Shown: positions 9,341 to 18,900, counted from the stretch's first letter. The stretch is DNA of 39,052 nt from an uncultured Gammaproteobacteria bacterium (GCA_913050015.1 CAJXAZ010000004.1:1-39052); one strand, 5' to 3'. Program-made: numbers and translations. Notes: a model not told the origin generated them from the letters alone.

Positions 9341-10818
9341 TGCAAATAAAGAGATATTTAACTCCTTTTATATTTGGTTTAATTGGCATATTATCGTTTG
9401 CGCCCTTCTCTATTAAGCCCTTAATTTTTCTATCTTATGCCTACCTTATTAATGGGCTTTTAAGAAATAACAAAGATTCATTTAACAAATTACTTTACTG
9501 GTCTATAGGCCATTGGGGATTTGGAATGTCCTGGTTAATAGTAAGCGTTTACTATTATGGTAATACAAACATAGCAGTGTCTTTACTAATATTTTTATTA
9601 CTTATTGCCATCCTTACATTAGTATTTTCAGCCCCATTATTACTTCTAAAAATCAACTTATTTAACAATTTGACCTATAGAAATTTCTATACTATTTTAT
9701 ATGTAAGTAGCATATTTATTCTCAATGAATGGTCAATGTACTCTTTGTTAAATGGAGTTCCTTGGCTCATACCTGGGATAATATTTTTAGATACAATTAG
9801 CCAATCTATCTTTCCCATTTTGGGCGTCGCCGGTGGTTCATATATTATTTATATAGCGTCAACTATTCTAGGATTGTCGTGGAAAAAAAATAAGAAGATT
9901 TCAGCTATAACGCTAGGATTTATTTTCCTATTATTGATACCTGTTTCTGACGAGCCAATAGATAAACATACCCCTTTAAATATTTCTATAATTCAGCCCT
10001 CAACAGATCCATTTTTAAAATATGAAAACAGCTATAAAGAAAAGATTGAAAATAATCTCATAAGACTAAGTGAGGAGATTGATAAGAATACAGACTTGGT
10101 AATTTTTCCTGAGGCTGAGCTTCCTTATGCATTTGAAAGCAGAGAGTTTTCATTATTTAGAGATAAATTAGTAAACTCAAAAACTATTATTTCTGGGTCA
10201 TGGCATTTTGAGGGCAGTAAGTTATTTAATTCAATGGTCAATCTTAAGACTAATCAAATATATAACAAACAGCATCTAGTCCCATTTGGAGAATATATAC
10301 CGTTTATTCCATCCTTACGCGGCTTGATAGATTTCTTTGATATGCCCATGTCCAATGTTAGTCATGGCACAGATAACCAAGCTAATATAGATTTTACTCA
10401 CAATAAGAAAAAATACACCATTTCACCTTTAATTTGCTATGACATAGCTTTTGGAAATACAGTACGAAAAAGCAACATAAGTTCTAATTTTATTATTAAT
10501 ATAAGTAACGATACTTGGTTTGGTAATTCTATAGGTCCATATCATCACCTATCAATAGCTAGAGTAAGAGCTTTAGAGAATAATAAGTGGATAATTAGAG
10601 CAACTAATGATGGATTTTCAGCAGTTATATCTAATAAAGGAACAATTGTTGATAAACTAGACAAGGGCGTATCCGGAGTATTAAACAGTTCAATAGATAT
10701 AACCTACAATCCTCCTACGGCTTATACGACAGGAGGTTATGACATGCCTTATTACCTTGCTCTAATGTTAGTTTTTATATCAGTTATAATAAATTTATGT
10801 ATCAAAAGACGTTCATAA
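9340..10818 (+). CDS. lnt: Apolipoprotein N-acyltransferase (ORF track begins at TTG 9337; ATG at 9340 preferred)
   Basis: Multi-TM plus nitrilase domain: FPEAELPY, KQHLVPFGEYIPF, ICYDIAFG; downstream of corC. Confidence 0.94.
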   Translation: MQIKRYLTPFIFGLIGILSFAPFSIKPLIFLSYAYLINGLLRNNKDSFNKLLYWSIGHWGFGMSWLIVSVYYYGNTNIAVSLLIFLLLIAILTLVFSAPLLLLKINLFNNLTYRNFYTILYVSSIFILNEWSMYSLLNGVPWLIPGIIFLDTISQSIFPILGVAGGSYIIYIASTILGLSWKKNKKISAITLGFIFLLLIPVSDEPIDKHTPLNISIIQPSTDPFLKYENSYKEKIENNLIRLSEEIDKNTDLVIFPEAELPYAFESREFSLFRDKLVNSKTIISGSWHFEGSKLFNSMVNLKTNQIYNKQHLVPFGEYIPFIPSLRGLIDFFDMPMSNVSHGTDNQANIDFTHNKKKYTISPLICYDIAFGNTVRKSNISSNFIINISNDTWFGNSIGPYHHLSIARVRALENNKWIIRATNDGFSAVISNKGTIVDKLDKGVSGVLNSSIDITYNPPTAYTTGGYDMPYYLALMLVFISVIINLCIKRRS

Positions 10819-11336
10819 TTTTTTTCTTAAGCATTTCACTTAATCTTGTTTCCTCAGAGATTGCTTTAGAAATAGATATATCAGAGCAAAGACTCTATGT
10901 AATGAAGGATAATGGTGTTATATCCAGTTATCCAATCTCATCTTCTGAATATGGCGAAGGCAGCACGGCAAATTCGTTCAAAACACCCCTAGGAGATCAC
11001 GTTATAAAAGAAATGATAGGCGATGGAGCCAAAATTAATACTATTTTTAAATCTAGGATTAATACTTCAAGACAAGCTGAGATTATTGACCATCCTCTAG
11101 ATTCAGATGATGACTATGTAACATCAAGAATAATGTGGCTAGACGGCATAGAACCAGGTATTAATAAGGGGAAGGGGATAGATTCATTCAATAGATACAT
11201 ATACATCCACGGAACTCATGAGGAGGGCTTAATAGGCCTAAAGGCATCTCATGGCTGCATAAGAATGTTTAATTTAGATGCTATTGAGCTTTTTAATGTC
11301 GTAAAAAAAGGGACAAAAGTTCAAATAAGAACTTAG
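10797..11336 (+). CDS. L,D-transpeptidase (YkuD domain), exported
   Basis: Signal peptide; YIHGTHEEGLIGLKASHGCIRM catalytic motif; overlaps lnt by 22 nt. Confidence 0.9.
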   Translation: MYQKTFIIFFLSISLNLVSSEIALEIDISEQRLYVMKDNGVISSYPISSSEYGEGSTANSFKTPLGDHVIKEMIGDGAKINTIFKSRINTSRQAEIIDHPLDSDDDYVTSRIMWLDGIEPGINKGKGIDSFNRYIYIHGTHEEGLIGLKASHGCIRMFNLDAIELFNVVKKGTKVQIRT

Positions 11337-11347
11337 CCCCTTTTATT
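11303..11347. terminator. Bidirectional Rho-independent-type terminator between the L,D-transpeptidase and fadJ-like genes
   Basis: A7 tract, GGG ACA AAAGTTC AAATAA GAACTT AG CCCC, then TTTT; AAAAGGG/CCCTTTT outer and AAGTTC/GAACTT inner stems; U-tract in both directions. Confidence 0.75.
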
Positions 11348-11358
11348 AAGTATTTTTC

Positions 11359-13512
11359 CTAGAAATTATTAGCTACAGATGATTTCTCAAAACTTAATCT
11401 TTCTCTTCTATCATCCTTAGATGGTGCATCAGTAAGTTTTCCGCCTTTTTCAGCTAACTCAATCAATAGACTACTTGCAGTAAATACATCGCTTCCAGTC
11501 AGATCTTTGTATTTAGCTAGTTTTTCTAATACAACATCTAGACCCATAGCATTTGCATGATGCATTGGACCACCTCTCCAAATAGGGAAGCCATAACCAT
11601 TTATATAAACAACATCTATATCAGCAGCTCTCTGGGCTACTCCTTCCGACAAGATATCAGCTCCTTCGTTAATTAAGGCAAGCATACATCTATCTACGAT
11701 CTCTTCATCTGATATCTCTCTTCTAGTAAATCCATTTTCAGATGATATTCTTTTATATATTGATTCATTTTCTGGAGCAGGGTTTGGAGCTCTAGATCCT
11801 TCAGAATAATTATAGTAACCCTTTTGATTTTTCTGACCGAACCTATCTTGCTCACAAAGCTCATCACCAATTTTTGCATGCAAAGGTGATGCCATGCCAC
11901 CAAGCTTTCTCGCTCTCCATCCCAAATCAAGGCCTATTAAATCCATCGTTCTAAAGGGACCCATATTTAAACCAAATGACTCCATTGCCTGATCTACTTG
12001 ATGAGGCAGGGCGCCTTCAAGAAGAAGCATATTAGCCTGAGCTGTATAACCAAAAAACATTCTGTTACCAATAAATCCAGGAGCATTTAATGAAACAACA
12101 GCTGCCTTTTTAAGCTTCTTACTAACAGACATTACCGTTGCCAATGCTTCATTAGAAGTTTGATCTCCTCTAACAACCTCGAGTAGTTTCATTATATTTG
12201 CTGGACTAAAGAAGTGAGTACCCACTACGAGCTCAGGCCTACTTGTAGAGTTAGCTATAGAATCTATATCAAGTCCAGAAGTATTACTTGCGAGGATTGC
12301 TCCTGGCTTAACAGCCTCATCAAGAGATTTAAAAATCTTTGTTTTTAGTTCAAGATTTTCATAAACTGCCTCAATGACAATGTCACAATCATGAACGTCA
12401 TTGTAGTCAAGACTTGAAGTCACTAACCCAAAAACAAAATCTTTTTGCTCCGCAGTCATTCTTCCTCTATTAACCATAAATTCATAATTTTTCTCAATTA
12501 CTGAGATCCCTCTTTTAAGGTTGTCAGCATCTTGATCAATTATATGAACAGGTATTCCAGCATTAGCAAAGCACATTGCTATTCCGCCTCCCATTGTTCC
12601 TGAACCTATAATTCCTGCTTTTTTGATATCCATAATAGGCGTATCTTTTGGTATATCTGATACCTTAGACGCAGCTCTCTCTCCAAAGAATATATGGATC
12701 ATTGCCTCACGCTGAGGATGAACTAAACATTCTATAAAATACTCAGTTTCTTTTCTTAGACCTTCATCAAAATCATCAAGATTAATAGCAGCTTCTACAC
12801 ATTTAATAATTTGACCAGGAGCGAATTGACCTTTTCTTGATTTTGCAGTCATTGCTTGAGCTTCAACTAAAATATTTTCATTGCCTCTAGCCTCTATTAC
12901 TTTGTCATTTAAGTCTCTTACTAGAGGATGAGAGTCTGAACTTGCAGCCTTTTCTTTAATAAATGTAATGGAATCTTCAACAACATTGTCTGATAAAGAG
13001 TCAACGATGCCTAAAGATAGAGCTTTTTTAGCCGGTACATGAGCTCCTGATAGCATTATTTTTAAGGCTTCAGCAGGCCCAACGAGTCTTGGAAGTCTCT
13101 GTGTGCCACCAGCTCCAGGCAAAAGGCCTAAATTAACTTCAGGTAAGCCAACAAACGCTTGATTTGAAGCAATTCTATAGTTACAACATAGAGCTGTTTC
13201 TAAACCACCGCCTAAAGCAAGCCCATTTATAGCTGCAACTACTGGTTTTGAACAATATTCTAATTTTTTAAATACTTCAGCAAGTCCATGTCCTTCGCCA
13301 GAACCGCCAAACTCAGAGATATCTGCGCCAGCTATAAAGGCACGACCATTTCCGGTAAGAACAACCCCTACTACCGAGCTATCTGCTTCAGCTTTAGCAA
13401 GACCTTCATATAATCCAGCCCTAACACCATCACTTAATGGGTTAACAGGTGGATTATCAACCGTTAATAGAGCAACACCGTCTCTCACTTCGTATAAAAC
13501 TGTACCTTTCAA
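11359..13512 (-). CDS. FadJ/FadB-type bifunctional enoyl-CoA hydratase / 3-hydroxyacyl-CoA dehydrogenase
   Basis: Crotonase GRAFIAGADISEF and ALGGGLETAL; Rossmann AGIIGSGTMGGGIA; HFFSPANIMKLLEVV. Confidence 0.94.
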   Translation of the reverse strand: MKGTVLYEVRDGVALLTVDNPPVNPLSDGVRAGLYEGLAKAEADSSVVGVVLTGNGRAFIAGADISEFGGSGEGHGLAEVFKKLEYCSKPVVAAINGLALGGGLETALCCNYRIASNQAFVGLPEVNLGLLPGAGGTQRLPRLVGPAEALKIMLSGAHVPAKKALSLGIVDSLSDNVVEDSITFIKEKAASSDSHPLVRDLNDKVIEARGNENILVEAQAMTAKSRKGQFAPGQIIKCVEAAINLDDFDEGLRKETEYFIECLVHPQREAMIHIFFGERAASKVSDIPKDTPIMDIKKAGIIGSGTMGGGIAMCFANAGIPVHIIDQDADNLKRGISVIEKNYEFMVNRGRMTAEQKDFVFGLVTSSLDYNDVHDCDIVIEAVYENLELKTKIFKSLDEAVKPGAILASNTSGLDIDSIANSTSRPELVVGTHFFSPANIMKLLEVVRGDQTSNEALATVMSVSKKLKKAAVVSLNAPGFIGNRMFFGYTAQANMLLLEGALPHQVDQAMESFGLNMGPFRTMDLIGLDLGWRARKLGGMASPLHAKIGDELCEQDRFGQKNQKGYYNYSEGSRAPNPAPENESIYKRISSENGFTRREISDEEIVDRCMLALINEGADILSEGVAQRAADIDVVYINGYGFPIWRGGPMHHANAMGLDVVLEKLAKYKDLTGSDVFTASSLLIELAEKGGKLTDAPSKDDRRERLSFEKSSVANNF

Positions 13513-13617
13513 TTTAAACTCCTAATAGAAATAGGTGTGAATTATACATAAAAAGAGGGGTATTTTTAATTAATGTACCTATTTTACACATCTAAATAAT
13601 TTATTTTATCATTTATA

Positions 13618-13645
13618 TTGATAATTAATTATAAGTATATATAAT
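13618..13645 (+). promoter_or_regulatory. Putative sigma70-type promoter
   Basis: TTGATA (13618-13623), 16-nt spacer, TATAAT (13640-13645), in the longest intergenic region of the window. Confidence 0.5.
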
Positions 13646-13698
13646 GATACTATCAACGTTCTTACCCCTATAAGAATTTGTTGGTACTCGCGAATTAT

Positions 13699-13720
13699 AT
13701 GGAGGGTTTCTACCCTCCAT
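13699..13720 (+). other. Perfect hairpin in the 5' leader of a small ORF
   Basis: ATGGAGGGT-TTCT-ACCCTCCAT, 9-bp stem, 4-nt loop; no adjacent U-tract. Confidence 0.6.
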
Positions 13721-13739
13721 TATTAACAAAAGGTTTTTT

Positions 13740-13826
13740 ATGAAAAAATATATAGATAATTTAGAAGTAATTGCTTTAATGGGCATCTTTATTTCATCAC
13801 TTGTTGCCATTACACCTATCACATAA
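13740..13826 (+). CDS. Putative 28-aa single-TM small protein MKKYIDNLEVIALMGIFISSLVAITPIT
   Basis: ATG preceded at 6 nt by AAAAGG SD-like sequence; hydrophobic segment; promoter and hairpin upstream. Confidence 0.5.
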   Translation: MKKYIDNLEVIALMGIFISSLVAITPIT

Positions 13827-13852
13827 GATATTAAGAAATTATCATATATAAT

Positions 13853-14383
13853 ATGCATATGAAAAAATTACTTCTTATTCTTTGTTTTGCACCATTTTAC
13901 TCTGAAGCTTGCTCAGATCTTCTTGATACTGAGATGAGATTGCTAGATTCTGCTGAAACAAAAAACTTATGCGAGTTTGAGGGCAAGGCGATGCTAGTTG
14001 TAAATGTTGCTAGCAGATGTGGGTATACATACCAATACGCAGAACTTCAAAATCTGTATAAAAAATATGAAGATGAAGATTTTGTAGTTATAGGAGTTCC
14101 TTCAAGAGATTTTCTTGGACAAGAGCTAGCAGATGAAGCTGATGTTAAAGAATTCTGTTCAACAGAATACGGTGTAACATTTCCAATGTTTGCTACTACA
14201 AAGGTTAGAGGAAAGAAGGCACATCCTTTTTATAAAAAATTAAGAAAAGAATCTGGAGTTCAGCCATCGTGGAACTTCAACAAATACTTAATTTCTAAAG
14301 ATGGAAGTATAGTTTCAACATACGGAAAAAATGTTGAGCCCAATGCTCCTGCGTTAATCGCAGATATTGAAAAACTTTTATAG
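13853..14383 (+). CDS. Glutathione peroxidase family thiol peroxidase with N-terminal signal sequence (start 13853 or 13859)
   Basis: NVASRCGYT peroxidatic Cys, GQE and WNFNKYL catalytic Gln/Trp/Asn; leader KKLLLILCFAPFYSEA. Confidence 0.92.
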   Translation: MHMKKLLLILCFAPFYSEACSDLLDTEMRLLDSAETKNLCEFEGKAMLVVNVASRCGYTYQYAELQNLYKKYEDEDFVVIGVPSRDFLGQELADEADVKEFCSTEYGVTFPMFATTKVRGKKAHPFYKKLRKESGVQPSWNFNKYLISKDGSIVSTYGKNVEPNAPALIADIEKLL

Positions 14384-14385
14384 TT

Positions 14386-15024
14386 TTATTTAGAAATCAA
14401 AACAACACTTGGCTTATTAAAAGCAAAGATTCCGTTATCAACCACTCCAGGTATTGTATTTAGCAAACTTTCTAGCTCTATAGGGTCGGATATATCAATT
14501 TCTCTAACATCAAGGATTTGATTGCCTTGATCTGTAGTAAATCCTGCCCTGTATTCAGGAACCCCTCCCATTGAAACTATTCTTCTAGCTACTAGACTTC
14601 TACTTTCTGGGATTACCTCGACTGGAAGAGGGAAGGCTCCAAGTTTTGTAACTATTTTTGAATCATCTACTATGCATATAAATTCTTTTGCAGCAGAAGC
14701 TACTATTTTTTCTCTTGTGTGTGCTCCGCCACCGCCTTTGATAAGCTCTCTATTAGGAGCAACTTCATCAGCACCATCAATATAAAAAGCAATTTCACTA
14801 ATATCATTTAAGTTAAATACCTCTATACCATTCTCACTCAGTAGTCTTGATGAAGCCTCAGAGCTTGAAACAGCACCAGCAAAATTATTTCTTAAGTCTT
14901 TTAATTCTTCAATAAAAAAATTTACAGTCGAGCCCGTACCTATTCCAAGAATCATCTCGGGATGTAATTTATCTTTAATATAATCTATTGCTTGTTTAGC
15001 AACATTTATCTTTGAGCCACTCAT
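14386..15024 (-). CDS. rpiA: Ribose-5-phosphate isomerase A
   Basis: LGIGTGSTVNFFIEEL, DGADEVAP, KGGGGAHTREKIVA. Confidence 0.97.
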   Translation of the reverse strand: MSGSKINVAKQAIDYIKDKLHPEMILGIGTGSTVNFFIEELKDLRNNFAGAVSSSEASSRLLSENGIEVFNLNDISEIAFYIDGADEVAPNRELIKGGGGAHTREKIVASAAKEFICIVDDSKIVTKLGAFPLPVEVIPESRSLVARRIVSMGGVPEYRAGFTTDQGNQILDVREIDISDPIELESLLNTIPGVVDNGIFAFNKPSVVLISK

Positions 15025-15062
15025 GCAGTTATAATACTTGAAAATAATAATAGATATATAAA

Positions 15063-16613
15063 TTGAGATTAAAAATAAAAAAGACTGGTAATTTTAAGCA
15101 TTCAAAAAAATACCTAGAGCTAATTAATAATTCATCTGTTTACGATGTAGCAATAAATACGCCTATTACTTTTGCACCTAATATATCCTCAAAAGAAGGT
15201 AATAAAATTTTTCTAAAACGTGAAGACCTTCAGCCTGTTTTTTCTTTTAAGAATAGGGGCGCGTATAACAAGATAGTTAATTTAACAAAAGCTCAAAAGG
15301 ACAAAGGAGTTGTCGCAGCTTCAGCAGGAAATCATGCCCAAGGTGTTGCTAGTGCATGTAAGAAATTAAAGATTGTTTGCCTAATAGTTATGCCAGTAAC
15401 AACGCCTGAGATAAAAATAAAAGCTGTAAAAAGGTTTGGTGCCAAAATAATCCTTCATGGAGATAACTATGATCAAGCTGTAAAAGAGGCCTTAAGCTTA
15501 TCAAAGAAAAAGAAATTAGCTTTCGTACATCCGTTTGACGATCCTTTAACAATTGCTGGTCAAGGAACAATTGGCAAAGAGATTTTAGAAGATAAAGATA
15601 ACTTTGACGTAGTTTTTGTTCCCGTCGGGGGAGGCGGTATCTTGGCTGGAGTTTCTGCTTGGATTGCTCAAAATTCAAAAAATGTAAAAGTTATAGGAGT
15701 AGAGGTTGAAGATTCTGCTTGTTTTACAGAGGCTGTAAAAGCTAATAAAAGAGTTACTCTGAAAGAGGTTGGTCTTTTTGCAGATGGTGTCGCAGTTGCT
15801 CAAGTTGGAAAAAATAACTTTGACGTAGCTCAAGAATGTGTGGATGAGGTCATTACCGTAAGCGTTGATGAGGTATGTGCAGCTGTTAAAGATATCTTTG
15901 AAGATACTAGAGTGCTCTCTGAGCCAGCAGGTGCACTAGCCTTAGCCGGTTTAAAGGTGTATTCAAAGAAGGTAAAAAATAAATCGTTAATTGCAATTAG
16001 TTCTGGGGCCAATGTAAATTTCCAGAGAATGAGCTTTATCGTCGATAGATCAGAGCTAGGTGAAAACAGAGAAAAAATACTAAGTATTAAGATACCTGAA
16101 ATAGCCGGTAGCTTTTTAACCCTATGTAGAATGTTTGCCAATGCCCAGATTACAGAATTTAATTATAGAAAATCCAATTCAAAAGATGCATTTGTGTTGG
16201 TGGGAATTAGGACTAAAACAGAAAAATCATTCAACACACTAAAACAAAAATTAAAGAAATCAGAATTTACTTTCACTGATTTTACTAGAAATGAGATCTC
16301 AAATGATCACTTGAGGCATATGGTTGGCGGAAGAAGTAATAGTGAATTCGGCGAAGGCAATAACGAAAGAATTTTTAGAGGTGAGTTTCCTGAGAAACCA
16401 GGAGCCCTTCTTTCATTTTTAGAAAACTTTGGTAGCAAAAGAAATATCTCCCTTTTCCATTATAGAAATCTTGGTTCTGCGTTTGCGAAAATATTAATTG
16501 GTATTGAAGATCAAGAAAAAGATAAATCTAAATTAATAAAGCATTTAGATAAGTCTGGAACAACTTTTACGGAAGAAACTTCGAATAAGGCTTATAGGGA
16601 TTTCTTAAAATAA
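15063..16613 (+). CDS. ilvA: Threonine ammonia-lyase (biosynthetic, two C-terminal ACT-like domains), TTG start as called
   Basis: PLP motif FSFKNRGAYN, SAGNHAQGVA, VPVGGGGILAG; regulatory C-terminus. Confidence 0.93.
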   Translation: MRLKIKKTGNFKHSKKYLELINNSSVYDVAINTPITFAPNISSKEGNKIFLKREDLQPVFSFKNRGAYNKIVNLTKAQKDKGVVAASAGNHAQGVASACKKLKIVCLIVMPVTTPEIKIKAVKRFGAKIILHGDNYDQAVKEALSLSKKKKLAFVHPFDDPLTIAGQGTIGKEILEDKDNFDVVFVPVGGGGILAGVSAWIAQNSKNVKVIGVEVEDSACFTEAVKANKRVTLKEVGLFADGVAVAQVGKNNFDVAQECVDEVITVSVDEVCAAVKDIFEDTRVLSEPAGALALAGLKVYSKKVKNKSLIAISSGANVNFQRMSFIVDRSELGENREKILSIKIPEIAGSFLTLCRMFANAQITEFNYRKSNSKDAFVLVGIRTKTEKSFNTLKQKLKKSEFTFTDFTRNEISNDHLRHMVGGRSNSEFGEGNNERIFRGEFPEKPGALLSFLENFGSKRNISLFHYRNLGSAFAKILIGIEDQEKDKSKLIKHLDKSGTTFTEETSNKAYRDFLK

Positions 16614-16617
16614 GATT

Positions 16618-18900
16618 CTAGAATTTAAGTCTGAATTTAATAGAGAAAAGCTCATCGCTCGGATTCTGCCAAGGACTTTTTAAAATACTCGACGTACCTC
16701 TATCAGTCTCGTCATTATAATCATCACCACCTTTTGAATAGACTACAAATAGGTATGAGAGAGGAGCTATTTCGTACTTATATCTTAATTGGAATGAAGC
16801 AATACCATTGGTGAATGACTTAACTTCATTATTGCTCTGTCTTAAATAACCATTAGTATCCGATACAAGGCTTCTAGGATTATCAGCTTGCAATGCTACA
16901 AATTGACTCTTTACTCTAATTTCATGCTTATTGCCTTTAAACCAGTTCATATCTATTGAAATAGTTTTTTGTGAAAGGTCATATGTTGCTAGATTGTTGC
17001 TATCTATCCAATTTAACCATTCACTTTCTTCTTTAATCTTAAATTGAGTGTTAATTTTTATGAAATCATTTGGAAAAAAAGATCCAGCAATTTTAAAGAA
17101 TTTTTTATGGTTCCCTTTGGAATCCCATGTATCGTATTTATCCGATCTATCAAAGCTAACCCTCCAATCGTACGTCCAAAATTTATAGTTTATTGCTTCA
17201 TAATCAGCTGTAATACTAATTTTATTTTTTACTTTTACATATGAATAGATTTCATCTTTTCTTGTAATGGTTGTATTTTTCCCCGACGACTTAAACCCAA
17301 AATCTAACTTAACTGCTGATGTATCTTTAAATGCAATTTCATTTCTTTGGTCAATACGTATTGGATTTGAATTGCCCTTAGTATCAGAATCATAATTTAC
17401 ATCTATGCCGCTATCTATTTGCTCAAGAATTGACGATTCATCAAAATCTATTTTTTTAATATCTGCACCAAGGCCAATATGAAACCAATCATTTCTTTGG
17501 AGATAACCAAAATCGTTTAGCTGAAAATCATCTTCAAAATAAAGAATACTTCCAGATGTTTTGGAGTATTTAGTTGGCTGATAAACAAATTGTGTTCTAA
17601 ACCCTAAACCAGATTGATCTTCTTTTTCTGATGCTAGTAAATCTGTATAAAGCTTTAACTTGTCAGATTTAACTTGAATATAATCAAAAACATTTACAGT
17701 ACTGGTGGTGTTAGTAAAGTTATCTATAACCTGAGTCACCATATAGCCAATTGTCTTATCATCTTTTTTAGTTCTTGCTCTAAAAGCGTAATAGTCTTTT
17801 CCTAATGAGTATGCTTCGTCCTTTTCTTGTGCGACAAAGAAGCCAACTTCATTATTATTTTTTTTCTGTGTGAATCTTAATGCGAAGTCTATATCAGAAT
17901 AATTCTTTCTAGATTCATTACAATCTGATTCATCTTGCTCTAATGCACAATCATATCCAGGGGCAGAGCCGATCCTTCTAGTATTTATAACAGAGTATCT
18001 ATCGTAATTACTGACATTAAATAAGGATTGATTTTCTGCAAAAAAAGCTCTCTTTTCAGAATAAAATGTTTCTTGAGCTGAAAAATTGATCACCACATCA
18101 TCGCTTTCAGCCTGTCCAAAATCTGGATCAATAGCTAAATTGACTTGCTGACCTTTTCCAGTGCTATAAAAAATCTCCGCACCAACTTTACTTTCTTCAA
18201 CCTTAGTTACAGTATTGGTATTCGCGGATAAGTAGGGAAAGAAATCTAATTTAGATTTTGTAAAGTTATCAATTTCTAACGTATCTAATTCTTCAAAATA
18301 ATCTGCTCGCATGGCCATCGTTCCTGCACTACTTAACCAAGACTGATCTTTTGCAATATACCTTAAGGCAGAGTACTTAATTTTTCTTTTAGTACCTTCT
18401 GGTTGATTCATCAATACCATATCCCATGGTAGATAAATTTCTGAAACCCAATAACCTTCATATTGTCTAGTTTTTGCTATCCAATCTCCATCCCAGTCAG
18501 TCTTAAAGCCACCTGATTGAACTTTAATAGCATCAAATAAAGAATCAGCTAAAGAGACTGCAATAATATATGCTTTTGAGCCATCGCCATCAAAATCAAT
18601 ATTAATGGAGTTTTTTTCACTAATTGAAGTCATCTCATCTCGCATTGATTTTCTTGAGAGCATAGAATCTGTATCTTGATAATTTTTAAAACCAACATAG
18701 ATACCATCTTTATTAGAAAAGATTAAGGCTATTGTTCTTTCAGACTCTTCTCTTTCTTTAAGAGTGTAGGGAGAAACTTCGTAAAACCTATCAATAACTT
18801 GCGCATTATCCCATTCCGGCTCATCTAGAGAGCCATCTATACTTACAACCTCGGATAGAAGAGGGAAGGAGGCAAGCAGGATGTATAGGTATTTAATCAT
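16618..18900 (-). CDS. DUF5916-type protein: CBM9-like N-terminal domain plus outer-membrane beta-barrel
   Basis: N-terminal IDGSLDEPEWDNAQVIDRFYEVSP (CBM9-like), signal peptide, alternating barrel-like strands, C-terminal ...FRLKF. Confidence 0.75.
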   Translation of the reverse strand: MIKYLYILLASFPLLSEVVSIDGSLDEPEWDNAQVIDRFYEVSPYTLKEREESERTIALIFSNKDGIYVGFKNYQDTDSMLSRKSMRDEMTSISEKNSINIDFDGDGSKAYIIAVSLADSLFDAIKVQSGGFKTDWDGDWIAKTRQYEGYWVSEIYLPWDMVLMNQPEGTKRKIKYSALRYIAKDQSWLSSAGTMAMRADYFEELDTLEIDNFTKSKLDFFPYLSANTNTVTKVEESKVGAEIFYSTGKGQQVNLAIDPDFGQAESDDVVINFSAQETFYSEKRAFFAENQSLFNVSNYDRYSVINTRRIGSAPGYDCALEQDESDCNESRKNYSDIDFALRFTQKKNNNEVGFFVAQEKDEAYSLGKDYYAFRARTKKDDKTIGYMVTQVIDNFTNTTSTVNVFDYIQVKSDKLKLYTDLLASEKEDQSGLGFRTQFVYQPTKYSKTSGSILYFEDDFQLNDFGYLQRNDWFHIGLGADIKKIDFDESSILEQIDSGIDVNYDSDTKGNSNPIRIDQRNEIAFKDTSAVKLDFGFKSSGKNTTITRKDEIYSYVKVKNKISITADYEAINYKFWTYDWRVSFDRSDKYDTWDSKGNHKKFFKIAGSFFPNDFIKINTQFKIKEESEWLNWIDSNNLATYDLSQKTISIDMNWFKGNKHEIRVKSQFVALQADNPRSLVSDTNGYLRQSNNEVKSFTNGIASFQLRYKYEIAPLSYLFVVYSKGGDDYNDETDRGTSSILKSPWQNPSDELFSIKFRLKF

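Noticed and set aside
13646-13740. Possible known riboswitch (glutamine downstream-peptide type) before the 28-aa ORF
   Set aside because: Only a vague CGTTC resemblance; the conserved GGAAGUAGG-like core is absent.
13625-13858. 77-aa minus-strand ORF across the fadJ/GPx intergenic region
   Set aside because: Antisense to the promoter, hairpin and small ORF; no domain or SD evidence; plus-strand interpretation explains more.
14368-14392. AAAACT-TTTAT-AGTTTT hairpin at the GPx/rpiA junction
   Set aside because: Very AT-rich 6-bp stem; expected by chance at this base composition.
15388-15678. 96-aa Leu/Gln-rich minus-strand ORF inside ilvA
   Set aside because: Shadow ORF opposite ilvA; composition follows the reverse complement of the gene's codons.
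16615-16624. ATTCTAGAAT palindrome at the ilvA/DUF5916 junction
   Set aside because: Abutting convergent stops tend to generate self-complementary sequence; 10 bp is not sufficient for a functional claim.
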